From Nocardioides palaemonis (GTDB lineage Bacteria; Actinomycetota; Actinomycetes; Propionibacteriales; Nocardioidaceae): a DNA stretch of 64,000 nucleotides. The notes below the pieces were generated by a model. It was not told the DNA's origin, did not search any database, and saw only the letters and a program-made list of their open reading frames with translations. The position numbers and the translations under genes are program-made. Of this stretch, positions 31,926 to 39,612 are shown piece by piece. Every line of letters begins with the position of its first letter. Positions within the stretch are counted from its first letter, which is position 1. The stretch spans positions 930,001-994,000 of the forward strand of contig NZ_JAGVQR010000004.1 in the NCBI RefSeq assembly GCF_018275325.1, read 5' to 3'.

Positions 31926-32318
31926 TCAGGGGCGGGCGTGCTCGATCGCCTCCTCCTCCTCGGGCGAGAGCTGCTGCTCGCACGACCAGGAGGAGATCGA
32001 CTTGGCGTAGGTGCGGGCCTCGCTGCGCCCGTGGATGGAGGTCAGCACGACGCCGTGACCGGCGTCGTCGAGCAGCGCGAGGCTCCAGCTGAGGTGACCG
32101 CCGACGTCACCGAAGGCGTCGTAGCGCACCACCGAGACGTGGCGCAGCGCGTCGGCGTTCTCCGCCTTGAGCGCGGCCACCTCCTGGCGCAGGCCGTGGA
32201 CGTCCTCGGGCAGGGCGTCGACGCCGTCGCCGCCGGGGCGGACGGTCGTACGACGCAGGGCGAGGCCGGCGAGCACGCAGGCGACGGCGGCGAGGAGGAC
32301 GGCGACGACGGACAGCAC
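31926..32318 (-). CDS. DUF4446 family protein
   Basis: This 130-residue protein has one N-terminal transmembrane helix (LSVVAVLLAAVACVLAGLAL), a short coiled coil (VHGLRQEVAALKAENADAL) and a beta-rich domain with VSVVRYDAFGDVGGHLSWSLALLDDAG. The phrase RYDAFxDxGGxxSFSxAxLD is the DUF4446 signature. It is an anchored cytoplasmic protein of unknown role. The start is a GTG at 32318. It is divergent from pheA across a symmetric element (CCCCGAAC/GTTCGGGG, 32319-32339) that could be an operator. Confidence 0.88.
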   Translation of the reverse strand: MLSVVAVLLAAVACVLAGLALRRTTVRPGGDGVDALPEDVHGLRQEVAALKAENADALRHVSVVRYDAFGDVGGHLSWSLALLDDAGHGVVLTSIHGRSEARTYAKSISSWSCEQQLSPEEEEAIEHARP

Positions 32319-32339
32319 CCCCGAACCCTATGTTCGGGG
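32319..32339. promoter_or_regulatory. Symmetric element between DUF4446 gene and pheA
   Basis: CCCCGAAC (32319-32326) and GTTCGGGG (32332-32339) form a perfect inverted repeat with a 5-base centre. It lies in the 69-bp divergent promoter region and touches the DUF4446 start codon. It is a plausible repressor site for one or both genes; the regulator is unknown. Confidence 0.4.
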
Positions 32340-32387
32340 TGCGGTCACGGCCCGGCGGACACGGCCGGAGGTGACAGACTCGGCGGC

Positions 32388-33227
32388 GTGACTGCTCGAC
32401 GGATCGCCTACCAGGGAGAGCCGGGCGCCAACTCCCACCTCGTGTGCCAGCAGGCCTACCCCGACTGGGAGCCGCTGCCCTGCGCGTCGTTCGAGGACGC
32501 CTTCGCGGCCGTGGAGAACGGCGAGGCCGACCTGGCGATGATCCCCATCGACAACTCGATCGCCGGCCGCGTCGCCGACATCCACCACTTCCTGCCCACC
32601 TCGTCGCTGCACATCGTCGGCGAGCGGTTCCTGCGCATCCAGTTCTCCCTGATGGCGCTGCCCGAGGCGAGCGTCGACTCGCTGCGCACCGTGCACAGCC
32701 ACGTCCACGCGCTGGGCCAGTGCCGCGGCGTGATCCGCGAGCTCGGGCTCACGCCGGTCGTCGCCGGCGACACCGCGGGCGCGGCCCGGGAGGTCGCGGA
32801 GTCGGGCGACCCGACCCAGGCGGCGATCGCGCCGCCGCTCGCCGCGGAGATCTACGGCCTGCAGGTGCTGCGCGAGGAGATCGAGGACGAGGACCACAAC
32901 ACCACCCGGTTCGTGGTGCTCTCGCGCGACTTCGAGCAGGCGCCGTCCGGCGACGGGCCGGTCGTGACGACGTTCATCTTCAACGTCCGCAACCTGCCCG
33001 CCGCCCTCTACAAGGCGCTCGGCGGCTTCGCCACCAACGGCGTCAACATGACCAAGCTCGAGTCCTACATGGTCGGCGGCCACTTCACCGCCACCCAGTT
33101 CCTCGCCGAGGTCGATGGCCACCCCGACGACCCGGGCGTGCGCAACGCCCTCGAGGAGCTCGCGTTCTTCACCACCGAGGTCAAGGTGCTCGGCGTCTAC
33201 CCCGCGGACGCCTTCCGCGACGCCTGA
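32388..33227 (+). CDS. pheA: Prephenate dehydratase
   Basis: The product is 279 residues and converts prephenate to phenylpyruvate in phenylalanine synthesis. The catalytic domain begins RRIAYQGEPGANSHLVCQQAYPD. It includes AVENGEADLAMIPIDNSIAGRV and the conserved threonine and Phe of DEDHNTTRFVVLSRD. The ACT domain (about 200-275) carries the phenylalanine-binding motifs GALYKALG-like (LPAALYKALGGFATNGVNMTKLES) and ESYMVGG. The start is a GTG at 32388, divergent from the DUF4446 gene. Confidence 0.95.
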   Translation: MTARRIAYQGEPGANSHLVCQQAYPDWEPLPCASFEDAFAAVENGEADLAMIPIDNSIAGRVADIHHFLPTSSLHIVGERFLRIQFSLMALPEASVDSLRTVHSHVHALGQCRGVIRELGLTPVVAGDTAGAAREVAESGDPTQAAIAPPLAAEIYGLQVLREEIEDEDHNTTRFVVLSRDFEQAPSGDGPVVTTFIFNVRNLPAALYKALGGFATNGVNMTKLESYMVGGHFTATQFLAEVDGHPDDPGVRNALEELAFFTTEVKVLGVYPADAFRDA

Positions 33228-33243
33228 CCGGCATACTCACCCG

Positions 33244-33849
33244 GTGATCGATCTGCTGGTCGTGGCCCTCGCCTTCGGCGCCATCTTCGTCGTCGAGCTG
33301 CCCGACAAGACCTTCATCGCCACCCTCGTCATGTCTACGAAGATGCGCCCGCTCCTCGTGTGGGTCGGCGTCGGGCTCGCGTTCCTCGTCCAGACCGGGG
33401 TGGCGGTCGGCGTCGGCAAGGCCGCGTCGTTCCTGCCCGAGCAGCTGATCCACTCGGTGGCGGCGCTGATGTTCGTCATCGGCGCGATCATCCTGTTCCG
33501 CGAGGCCCGCTCGGCGGACGCCGAGGAGTCCGAGCAGGAGGAGGAGTACGCCGCGAAGTCCGACGCCACGGCCCACGGCCTGAAGGTGGTGCTGACGTCC
33601 TTCCTCGTCCTCTTCGCCGCCGAGTGGGGCGACCTGTCGCAGCTGCTGACCATCTCGCTGGTCGCGAAGTACGACGACCCGGTCTCGGTCTTCATCGGCG
33701 CCTGGGGCGCGCTGCTCGCGGTGTCCGGGCTCGCGGTGATCGTCGGCCGGCTGCTCCTGCAGCGGGTCCGGCTGTCGGTCCTCCATTACGTGGGTGCGAC
33801 GGTCTGCGTCCTCATGGCAGCCTTGACCGTGTGGGAGATGACGCGCTGA
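33244..33849 (+). CDS. GDT1/TMEM165-family cation transporter
   Basis: This 201-residue protein has two homologous three-helix halves. Each carries the family motif E-X-G-D-(K/R)-(T/S) in variant form: VELPDKTFIATL in helix one and AEWGDLSQLLTISL in helix four. The central loop is acidic (SADAEESEQEEEY). Family members exchange Mn2+ or Ca2+ for protons. The start is a GTG at 33244, 16 bp after pheA, so the two may be co-transcribed without functional relation. The GNAT fusion gene overlaps its end. Confidence 0.88.
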   Translation: MIDLLVVALAFGAIFVVELPDKTFIATLVMSTKMRPLLVWVGVGLAFLVQTGVAVGVGKAASFLPEQLIHSVAALMFVIGAIILFREARSADAEESEQEEEYAAKSDATAHGLKVVLTSFLVLFAAEWGDLSQLLTISLVAKYDDPVSVFIGAWGALLAVSGLAVIVGRLLLQRVRLSVLHYVGATVCVLMAALTVWEMTR

Positions 33850-34967
33850 CCGAGGCGATCCACCGCCGCTACACCGAGGTCAACGGGGAGCACCCGATGA
33901 CGCCGGCCGACGACGCCTACGTGCGCGAGCACTTCGTCCCGGCCACCGACGAGACGTTGGAGCACATGCTCGCCGGGCGGCTGCCGCTCCCGTCCTACGT
34001 CCTGTCCGACGGGACCCCGATGGTGCCGGCCGACCACGGAGTCCTGGCCGACCACGCCGGTGGGCTCGACCGGCTGCACGACTGGTTCGTCGCGTTCTGG
34101 CCCGACGACCCGGCGACCGGCGAGGAGGAGTGGGCGGCCTACCTCTCCGGGCAGTACGTCTGCCTGAAGGAGGTCACGCCGGTCCGGATCCGCCAGAAGA
34201 CCGAGCGCATCGCCGAGGCCGAGGCTGCGGTCGACCTGCTGCGCCGCGACCCGCACGACGAGATCGGTCGCGGGATGCTCGGGCAGGCCGTCGACGGCGT
34301 GCTCGCCGTCCCGGGGCTGGACGTCCTGCTGCGGCCGATGACGGCGTACGACCGGCTGCGCTTCGGCGGTCCCACCAGCCGCGAGCGCTGGGTCGACGCG
34401 CCGCGCGAGGCGTTCCTGACCCCCGTCGCGCCCGAGCTGCCGGTGCGCACCGAGCGACTGCTGCTGCGCGCCTGGCAGACGGGCGACGAGGTCGCGTTCG
34501 CCGGGGCATGGGCCGACGAGGACTACGCCAGCCTGCTGCTGACCCGGACCATGAACCCCGCCGAGGTCGGCGAGATGGTGCGCCGGCGGATGGACCCGGG
34601 GGACGGCAGGTTCGTCGGGCTCGTCGTCGAGCACGACGGCGAGGTCGTGGGCGACTCGATCCTCATGCTCGGCGGCACCGGCCTCAGCGAGGGCGAGATC
34701 GGCTGGACGATGATCCCCGGCCAGGGCGGCCGGGGCTACGCCACCGAGGCCGCCCGGGCGGTGCTCGCCCTCGGGTTCGAGCACTACGGCCTGCGCCGGA
34801 TCGTCGCCAACCTCGACGTCCGCAACGACCGCTCGGCCGCGCTCTGCGAGCGCCTGGGCATGCGCCGCGAGGTGCACCGCCTCCGGGACTTCTGGTCCAA
34901 GGGCGAGTGGACCAGCTCGTACGAGTACGCGATCCTCCGCGAGGAGTGGGCCGCGCAGCGGGCCTGA
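33831..34967 (+). CDS. DUF6058-like domain fused to GNAT acetyltransferase
   Basis: The product is 378 residues. Residues of about 1-185 resemble DUF6058 (YVREHFVPATDETLEHMLAGRLPLPSYVLSDGTPMVP). Residues of about 200-375 are a RimJ/RimL-type acetyltransferase with the acetyl-CoA loop PGQGGRGYATEAARAVLALGF and the terminal CERLGMRREVHRLRDFWSKGEW. The GTG at 33831 overlaps the GDT1 gene by 19 bp. An ATG at 33897 has a better ribosome site (GGGGAG) but would remove helical sequence that looks genuine. The fusion suggests acetylation of a protein or small molecule recognised by the N-terminal domain. Confidence 0.75.
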   Translation: MGDDALTEAIHRRYTEVNGEHPMTPADDAYVREHFVPATDETLEHMLAGRLPLPSYVLSDGTPMVPADHGVLADHAGGLDRLHDWFVAFWPDDPATGEEEWAAYLSGQYVCLKEVTPVRIRQKTERIAEAEAAVDLLRRDPHDEIGRGMLGQAVDGVLAVPGLDVLLRPMTAYDRLRFGGPTSRERWVDAPREAFLTPVAPELPVRTERLLLRAWQTGDEVAFAGAWADEDYASLLLTRTMNPAEVGEMVRRRMDPGDGRFVGLVVEHDGEVVGDSILMLGGTGLSEGEIGWTMIPGQGGRGYATEAARAVLALGFEHYGLRRIVANLDVRNDRSAALCERLGMRREVHRLRDFWSKGEWTSSYEYAILREEWAAQRA

Positions 34968-35009
34968 GGCACAGGTGTCCGGGTTGTGGCCCTCGCGCGC
35001 CCGGCCCGC

Positions 35010-35070
35010 ACACGTGTCCGGGTACTCGCCCTCCCGAGCCCGATCTGAGGTCGACTTCTCGGACACGTGT
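35010..35070. repeat. 61-bp palindromic element, left copy (repeat family 3)
   Basis: Arms ACACGTGTCCG (35010-35020) and CGGACACGTGT (35060-35070) are perfect inverted repeats around 39 bp that contain TCGCCCTC and CGACTTCT. An identical architecture with the same 61-bp length occurs at 36075-36135. A partial left arm (ACAGGTGTCC) precedes it at 34971. The two full copies bracket the DUF559 gene. Confidence 0.85.
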
Positions 35071-35135
35071 ACGCGGTTGGCGGGGGCTGTGGAGGACGAC
35101 CGACGCATCGGCGCCGGATCGTCGACGCTGTCGGC

Positions 35136-36062
35136 ATGTCCTTCGATCCGACGCGCCCGTTCCGCCGTGCGGACGGCCTCGCCCACGGGCTGACCGACAA
35201 GGTGCTCCGCGGACCCGGCTTCCGCCAGCTCTTCCGCGGGGTCCTGGTCGCCTCGACCACCCCCGCGACGCCGCTCCAGCGCGTGGTCGGCGCCCTCCTG
35301 CTCCAGCACGAGGACGCGTGGGCGAGCCACGCGTCGGCTGCGCGGGTCAAGGAGGCGCCGATCCCCACCATCGCCGACGAGCACGTGAGCGTCGCCCACC
35401 AGAAGATGCGATGCCACCACCGCGGCCTGCGGTGCCACGTCGGCGATCCCAGCGGCGTGGTCGTGGAGAGAGGCGTACGGGTGTCCGGGGACGTCGAGAT
35501 GTTCATCGAGCTCGGGGGCCAGCTGGGACTGGTCGACCTGGTGGTCGTGGGCGACTGGCTCGTGCGTCGCCGCGGCGCCTCGCCAGCTCACCTCGTCCGT
35601 GCCTGCGAGCGCAGCCGGCACAAGGACGCACGCAAGGCGCTGGCCGCCGCGAGGTACGTACGGCGAGACGTGGACTCGCCGATGGAGACCCGGTTGCGGA
35701 TGCTCCTCGTCCTGGGCGGACTGCCCGAACCCGAGATCAACCTGACCATCCGCGACGAGGACGGTGCCGTGGTCCGGCGCTACGACCTCAGCTATCCCGG
35801 AGTCCGGGTCGCGGTCGAGTACAACGGCAAGGTGCACGTCGAGGTGCTCGCGACCTGGGAGGACGACCTCGAGCGTCGCGCCGACATCGACGACGACGAC
35901 TGGCGGCTCGTGGTCGTCGTGAGCTCGGGGATCTACCGGGACCCGCTCCGCACCCTCAGCCGGGTCCACCGCGTGCTCGTCTCGCGCGGTCACCCGGACG
36001 TCCGGCCGCGGCTGCTGGACGACTGGCGGCCGCACTTCCCGGGCTGGTCCGACGCCGCCTGA
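35136..36062 (+). CDS. DUF559 nuclease-like protein, AbiEi-type N-terminus
   Basis: This 308-residue protein has a winged-helix-like N-terminus (LTDKVLRGPGFRQLFRGVLVAS) resembling the AbiEi antitoxin group. Its C-terminal domain (about 190-300) resembles DUF559/very-short-patch-repair endonucleases: RYDLSYPGVRVAVEYNGKVH, then LERRADIDDDDWRLVVV. The D...E-x-N residues fit a PD-(D/E)XK core, but the usual lysine is not obvious. Such proteins occur in many copies in Nocardioides-like genomes; function unknown. It is bracketed by two 61-bp palindromes. The ATG at 35136 gives a clean domain start. Confidence 0.7.
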   Translation: MSFDPTRPFRRADGLAHGLTDKVLRGPGFRQLFRGVLVASTTPATPLQRVVGALLLQHEDAWASHASAARVKEAPIPTIADEHVSVAHQKMRCHHRGLRCHVGDPSGVVVERGVRVSGDVEMFIELGGQLGLVDLVVVGDWLVRRRGASPAHLVRACERSRHKDARKALAAARYVRRDVDSPMETRLRMLLVLGGLPEPEINLTIRDEDGAVVRRYDLSYPGVRVAVEYNGKVHVEVLATWEDDLERRADIDDDDWRLVVVVSSGIYRDPLRTLSRVHRVLVSRGHPDVRPRLLDDWRPHFPGWSDAA

Positions 36063-36074
36063 GCGCGCACGCCC

Positions 36075-36135
36075 ACACGTGTCCGCGATCTCGCCCTCAC
36101 CCCGCGAGCACCGCGGCGACTTCTCGGACACGTGT
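36075..36135. repeat. 61-bp palindromic element, right copy (repeat family 3)
   Basis: Arms ACACGTGTCCG (36075-36085) and CGGACACGTGT (36125-36135) enclose 39 bp with TCGCCCTC and CGACTTCT at the same offsets as in the left copy. Both copies lie in the same orientation. The element occupies most of the gap between the DUF559 gene and arcA. Confidence 0.85.
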
Positions 36136-36163
36136 CCCGCGCCCGCACCGATAGAGTCCGGCC

Positions 36164-37390
36164 ATGGTCACCACTCCCCACGGCGCTGACAGCGAGGTCG
36201 GCCGCCTGGCCACCGTGATGCTCCACCGCCCCGGCAACGAGCTCAAGCGCCTGACGCCGCGCAACAACGACCGGCTGCTCTTCGACGGCATCCCGTGGGT
36301 CAGCCGCGCGCAGGAGGAGCACGACGCCTTCGCCGAGACGTTGCGCAACCGCGGCGTCGAGGTGCTCTACCTGACCGAGCTGCTCACCGAGACCCTCGAC
36401 AGCGAGCTGGCCCGCAACCACGCGATCACCAGCGCGCTCTCCGGCCTCCACCTCGGCGACACGATGCGCCGCTACCTCGCCTCGGCGCTGCGCGACCTGT
36501 CGCCGGCCGAGCTGACCGACGTGCTGACCGCGGGCATCCGCAACGACGAGGTCAAGGGCGGCCACGGCCTGGTCACCAGCCTGCTCGACCCGCACGACTT
36601 CCTCATCGACCCGCTCCCCAACCTGCTCTTCACCCGCGACTCCAGCGTGTGGGTGCGCGACCGCGTGGCCGTCACCAGCCTCGCGATGCCCGCGCGCAAG
36701 CGCGAGACCCAGCTCACCGAGCTGATCTACACCGAGCACCCGCGCTTCGCCGGCACCCGCAAGATCCACGGCTGGCACAACGAGCACGTCGAGGGCGGCG
36801 ACGTCCTGCTGCTCGCCCCGGGCGTGATCGCGGTCGGCGTCGGGGAGCGTACGACGCCCGCGGGCGTCGAGCGGCTGGCCCGGCAGGTCTTCCACGCCGG
36901 CCTCGCCCACACCGTGCTGGCCGTCCCGATCGCGCAGGAGCGCGCGACGATGCACCTCGACACCGTGTGCACGATGGTCGACGTCGACAAGGTGGTGATG
37001 TACCCCAACGTCGCCGACACCCTCCGCGCGGTGACGGTGACGCTGGCCGACGCGGGCTCCGACGAGTCCGACCTGACGCTGCAGGTCAGCGACTCGGAGC
37101 CGTTCCTGGTGGCCGCCGCCAAGGCGATGCAGATCGACACGCTCCACCAGATCGACACCGGCCTCGACCCGGTCACCGCCGAGCGCGAGCAGTGGGACGA
37201 CGGCAACAACACCCTGGCCCTCGCGCCGCGGGTGGCCGTGGCCTACGAGCGCAACGACGAGACCAACGACCGGCTCGAGGACGCCGGCATCGAGGTGGTC
37301 CGGATCGCCGGCTCCGAGCTCGGCTCGGGCCGCGGCGGGCCGCGCTGCATGAGCTGCCCGATCTCGCGCGAACCGCTCGCCGTCGACTGA
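36164..37390 (+). CDS. arcA: Arginine deiminase
   Basis: This 408-residue enzyme hydrolyses arginine to citrulline and ammonia. Family landmarks are VMLHRPGNELKRLTPRN at the N-terminus, LPNLLFTRDSSVWV, the catalytic His/Glu region HNEHVEGGDVLLLAPG, MHLDTVCTMVD, and the nucleophilic cysteine in RGGPRCMSCPI (about residue 395). The carbamate kinase and ornithine carbamoyltransferase genes of a complete ADI pathway are not adjacent. The enzyme may serve acid resistance or arginine turnover here, or the partners may lie elsewhere. Confidence 0.95.
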   Translation: MVTTPHGADSEVGRLATVMLHRPGNELKRLTPRNNDRLLFDGIPWVSRAQEEHDAFAETLRNRGVEVLYLTELLTETLDSELARNHAITSALSGLHLGDTMRRYLASALRDLSPAELTDVLTAGIRNDEVKGGHGLVTSLLDPHDFLIDPLPNLLFTRDSSVWVRDRVAVTSLAMPARKRETQLTELIYTEHPRFAGTRKIHGWHNEHVEGGDVLLLAPGVIAVGVGERTTPAGVERLARQVFHAGLAHTVLAVPIAQERATMHLDTVCTMVDVDKVVMYPNVADTLRAVTVTLADAGSDESDLTLQVSDSEPFLVAAAKAMQIDTLHQIDTGLDPVTAEREQWDDGNNTLALAPRVAVAYERNDETNDRLEDAGIEVVRIAGSELGSGRGGPRCMSCPISREPLAVD

Positions 37391-37469
37391 CCGCGCGCCG
37401 TCCACAGGTCGGTGCACATCTGTTGACTGGACCAGCATCACGTTCGGTCGGCCCGCTCGTTGAGAGGGC

Positions 37470-37844
37470 ATGACCGACTCGATCCTGGACTCCCTCGACC
37501 CGGCCGACCGCCAGCGGGTCCTGGCCGCGGGGACCGCGCTCACCCTCCCGCAGGGCTGGTCGCCGATCGCCGAGAGCACGCCCGCCGACAAGGCGTACCT
37601 GATCACCGAGGGCGAGGTGTCGGTGCGCCGCGGCGGCGTCGAGGTCGCCACCCTCGGCCCGGGCGCGGTGGTCGGCGAGGCCGCCATCGTCAACCGCACC
37701 CTGCGCTCGGCGAGCGTCGTCGCGCTCACGCCGCTGCGCGTCGTGCACTTCACCAGCGACCGGATCACCGCGCTCGCCGAGGAGGTGCCGGCCTTCGGCG
37801 CGGCGCTGCGGGCGGCCGCCGCCGGGCGTACCGGCCGGGGCTGA
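37470..37844 (+). CDS. Single-domain cyclic-nucleotide-binding protein
   Basis: This 124-residue protein is just one cNMP-binding domain. The phosphate-binding cassette is GPGAVVGEAAIVNRTLRSASVVALTPL, with the glutamate (GE) and arginine (R-S-A) that contact the cyclic nucleotide. A preceding KAYLITEGEVSVRRGG is the usual beta-roll. There is no DNA-binding or effector domain. The class III cyclase gene starts 5 bp after its stop, so the two probably form a receptor-cyclase pair. GAGAGGG precedes the ATG. Confidence 0.88.
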   Translation: MTDSILDSLDPADRQRVLAAGTALTLPQGWSPIAESTPADKAYLITEGEVSVRRGGVEVATLGPGAVVGEAAIVNRTLRSASVVALTPLRVVHFTSDRITALAEEVPAFGAALRAAAAGRTGRG

Positions 37845-37848
37845 CGCC

Positions 37849-38832
37849 GTGACCGAGCGGGCCGTGGCCGACGCGATGGAGACGTTCCTCCTCGGGCAGG
37901 AGCCGAGCCTGACCCGCGTCCAGGTCGCCGAGCGCGCCGGCGTGCCGCTGGACCTGGCCGTCTCCCTGTGGCACCAGCTCGGCTTCCCGCACCGCGGCGA
38001 CGACGACGTGGCGTTCGTCGAGGGCGACGTCGAGGCGCTGCGGCTCAGCGCCGACCTGGTCCGGCTCGGCATCCTGCCGCCGGAGTCGCAGGCCGCGCTC
38101 GTGCGCACCTGGGGCCGCAGCTATGCCCGGCTCGCGGAGTGGCAGACCACCCTGCTCGCGGGCCTCGCCCTCGACGGCCCCGACGGCGCGCGCGACCCCG
38201 CCGACCAGCTGACCACGCTCACCGCCGACGTGCTCCCGCGGGTGGAGGCGCTGCAGACCTACGTCTGGCGGCGTCACCTCGCGAGCGCGGCCCAGCACCT
38301 CCTCGAGGACGCCGACGCGCTCGCCCAGGGCGAGGCCCGGTTGTCGGTCTGCTTCGTCGACATCGTCGGCTACACCACCCGCAGCCGCGCGCTCGACGGC
38401 GCCGAGCTGGTCGCGTGGGTCGACGGCTTCGAGCAGGACACGACCACGCTCGTCGTCGACCACGGTGGTCAGGTCATCAAGACCATCGGCGACGAGGTGC
38501 TGTTCACCGTGGCCGAGCCCGCCGAAGCCGTCGCGGTCGCGCTCGCCCTGACCGCCCGCGGCGCCGACGAGGACGACCCCTTCCCCGCCGTCCGGGCCGG
38601 GGTCGCGCACGGCCCGGTCGTACGCCGCCTCGGCGACGTCTTCGGCGCGACCGTCAACGCCGCCGCGCGCCTCACCTCGGCCGCGCGACCGGGCTCGGTG
38701 CTCGTCGACGCCGGGGTCCACGAGGCGATCGGCGACGACCCGACGTGGCGGTTGCGCCGGGCCCGCCGGGTGCAGGCCAAGGGCTTCTCGCACCTCGAGG
38801 CGTGGCGGGCACGGGCGCACACCGACGACTGA
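37849..38832 (+). CDS. Class III adenylate/guanylate cyclase
   Basis: The product is 327 residues. The C-terminal half (about 160-325) is the cyclase homology domain. Metal-binding aspartates lie in VCFVDIVGYTTRSRAL and KTIGDEVLFTV, and the transition-state Asn/Arg pair in FGATVNAAARLTSAARPG. Residues 1-155 are helical (LGILPPESQAALVRTWGRSYARLAEWQTTLLAGL) and resemble the autoregulatory domain of pH-sensitive mycobacterial cyclases such as Rv1264. The GTG start follows the cNMP-binding gene by 4 bp, a likely operon. Confidence 0.9.
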   Translation: MTERAVADAMETFLLGQEPSLTRVQVAERAGVPLDLAVSLWHQLGFPHRGDDDVAFVEGDVEALRLSADLVRLGILPPESQAALVRTWGRSYARLAEWQTTLLAGLALDGPDGARDPADQLTTLTADVLPRVEALQTYVWRRHLASAAQHLLEDADALAQGEARLSVCFVDIVGYTTRSRALDGAELVAWVDGFEQDTTTLVVDHGGQVIKTIGDEVLFTVAEPAEAVAVALALTARGADEDDPFPAVRAGVAHGPVVRRLGDVFGATVNAAARLTSAARPGSVLVDAGVHEAIGDDPTWRLRRARRVQAKGFSHLEAWRARAHTDD

Positions 38833-38852
38833 GCGCCCGTACGCTCCCGGGC

Positions 38853-39329
38853 ATGGAACCCGTGCTGCGCGTGATCTCCGGCGACGACTGGGCGGCCTTC
38901 CGCTCCCTGCGGCTGCGGGCCCTCGCCGACTCCCCCACCGCGTTCGGCGCCGTGCTGGCCGACGTCGAGGCGCAGCCGGAGGCGATGTGGCGCGACCGGG
39001 CCGACGGACCCGGCCCGCTGCTGATGGCCTTCGACGGCGAGGAGCCGGTCGCGATGGGAGGGCTCTTCGTCCCCGCGGACTCGCTGGATGCCTTCGTCTG
39101 GGGCATGTGGGTCGCCCCGGAGGCGCGCGGGCATGGCCTCGGGGCCCGGGTCCTGCGCGAGCTCCTCGAGCACGCGCGACGGCTCGGCCGGACGGTGTCG
39201 CTGCACGTCACCGACGGCAACGACGGCGCGCGCCGGCTCTACGAGGCGCACGGCTTCGTCGGCACCGGCGAGCGGGAGCCGCTGCGCGAGGGCTCGGACC
39301 TGCGCATCGAGCGGCTCCGGCTGGCCTGA
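38853..39329 (+). CDS. GNAT N-acetyltransferase
   Basis: The product is 158 residues with a complete GNAT fold. It has LRVISGDDWAAFRSLRLRALADSPTAFGA at the N-terminus (a motif common in RimI-like proteins of actinobacteria), a beta-4 strand VWGMWVAPEARGHGLGARVLRELLEHA with the Q/RxxGxG/A acetyl-CoA loop, and GNDGARRLYEAHGFVGTGE. Substrate unknown. It follows the cyclase by 20 bp, probably in the same transcript, and faces the SEC-C gene across a structured intergenic region. Confidence 0.88.
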   Translation: MEPVLRVISGDDWAAFRSLRLRALADSPTAFGAVLADVEAQPEAMWRDRADGPGPLLMAFDGEEPVAMGGLFVPADSLDAFVWGMWVAPEARGHGLGARVLRELLEHARRLGRTVSLHVTDGNDGARRLYEAHGFVGTGEREPLREGSDLRIERLRLA

Positions 39330-39354
39330 GCTCAGCGCGGGTCCGGGATCGTCG

Positions 39355-39529
39355 GAGTCCCCGGATCTCCGGGGACTCGACGGACATCGTGAAAGATCCG
39401 CGTCACCTGGTGGCTCGGATCTTCCACGATCTGCCGGGAATCTGCGGATGTCCGAGGACCGGCTGGCGGACACTCCCGGGACATGGAAAGCCCGGCCGTT
39501 GTTGACGGGGGAAACAACAACGACCGGGC
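39355..39529. terminator. Three strong hairpins between convergent genes
   Basis: Hairpin 1 pairs 39355-39365 with 39368-39378 (11 of 11). Hairpin 2 pairs 39386-39400 with 39416-39430 (14 of 15). Hairpin 3 pairs 39490-39503 with 39516-39529 (13 of 14). A fourth weak stem (CACAAC/GTTGTG) lies near 39562. They fill the 283-bp gap 39330-39612, which has no convincing gene. The arrangement can terminate transcription from both sides, but the density is unusual and a structured RNA is possible. Confidence 0.6.
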
Positions 39530-39612
39530 GATGACCAATCTACTCGCACCGCGACGACGCGCACAACATTCGCGGGCGTTGTGTTCGCACGGTGGAGAAC
39601 GTGGGTCAGTCC

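Noticed and set aside
32319..32339. Possible LexA (SOS) box: CGAAC/GTTCG inverted repeat
   Set aside because: The actinobacterial SOS box has a 4-base centre and TCGAAC arms. Here the centre is 5 bases and the arms start with C, and neither neighbour is an SOS gene.
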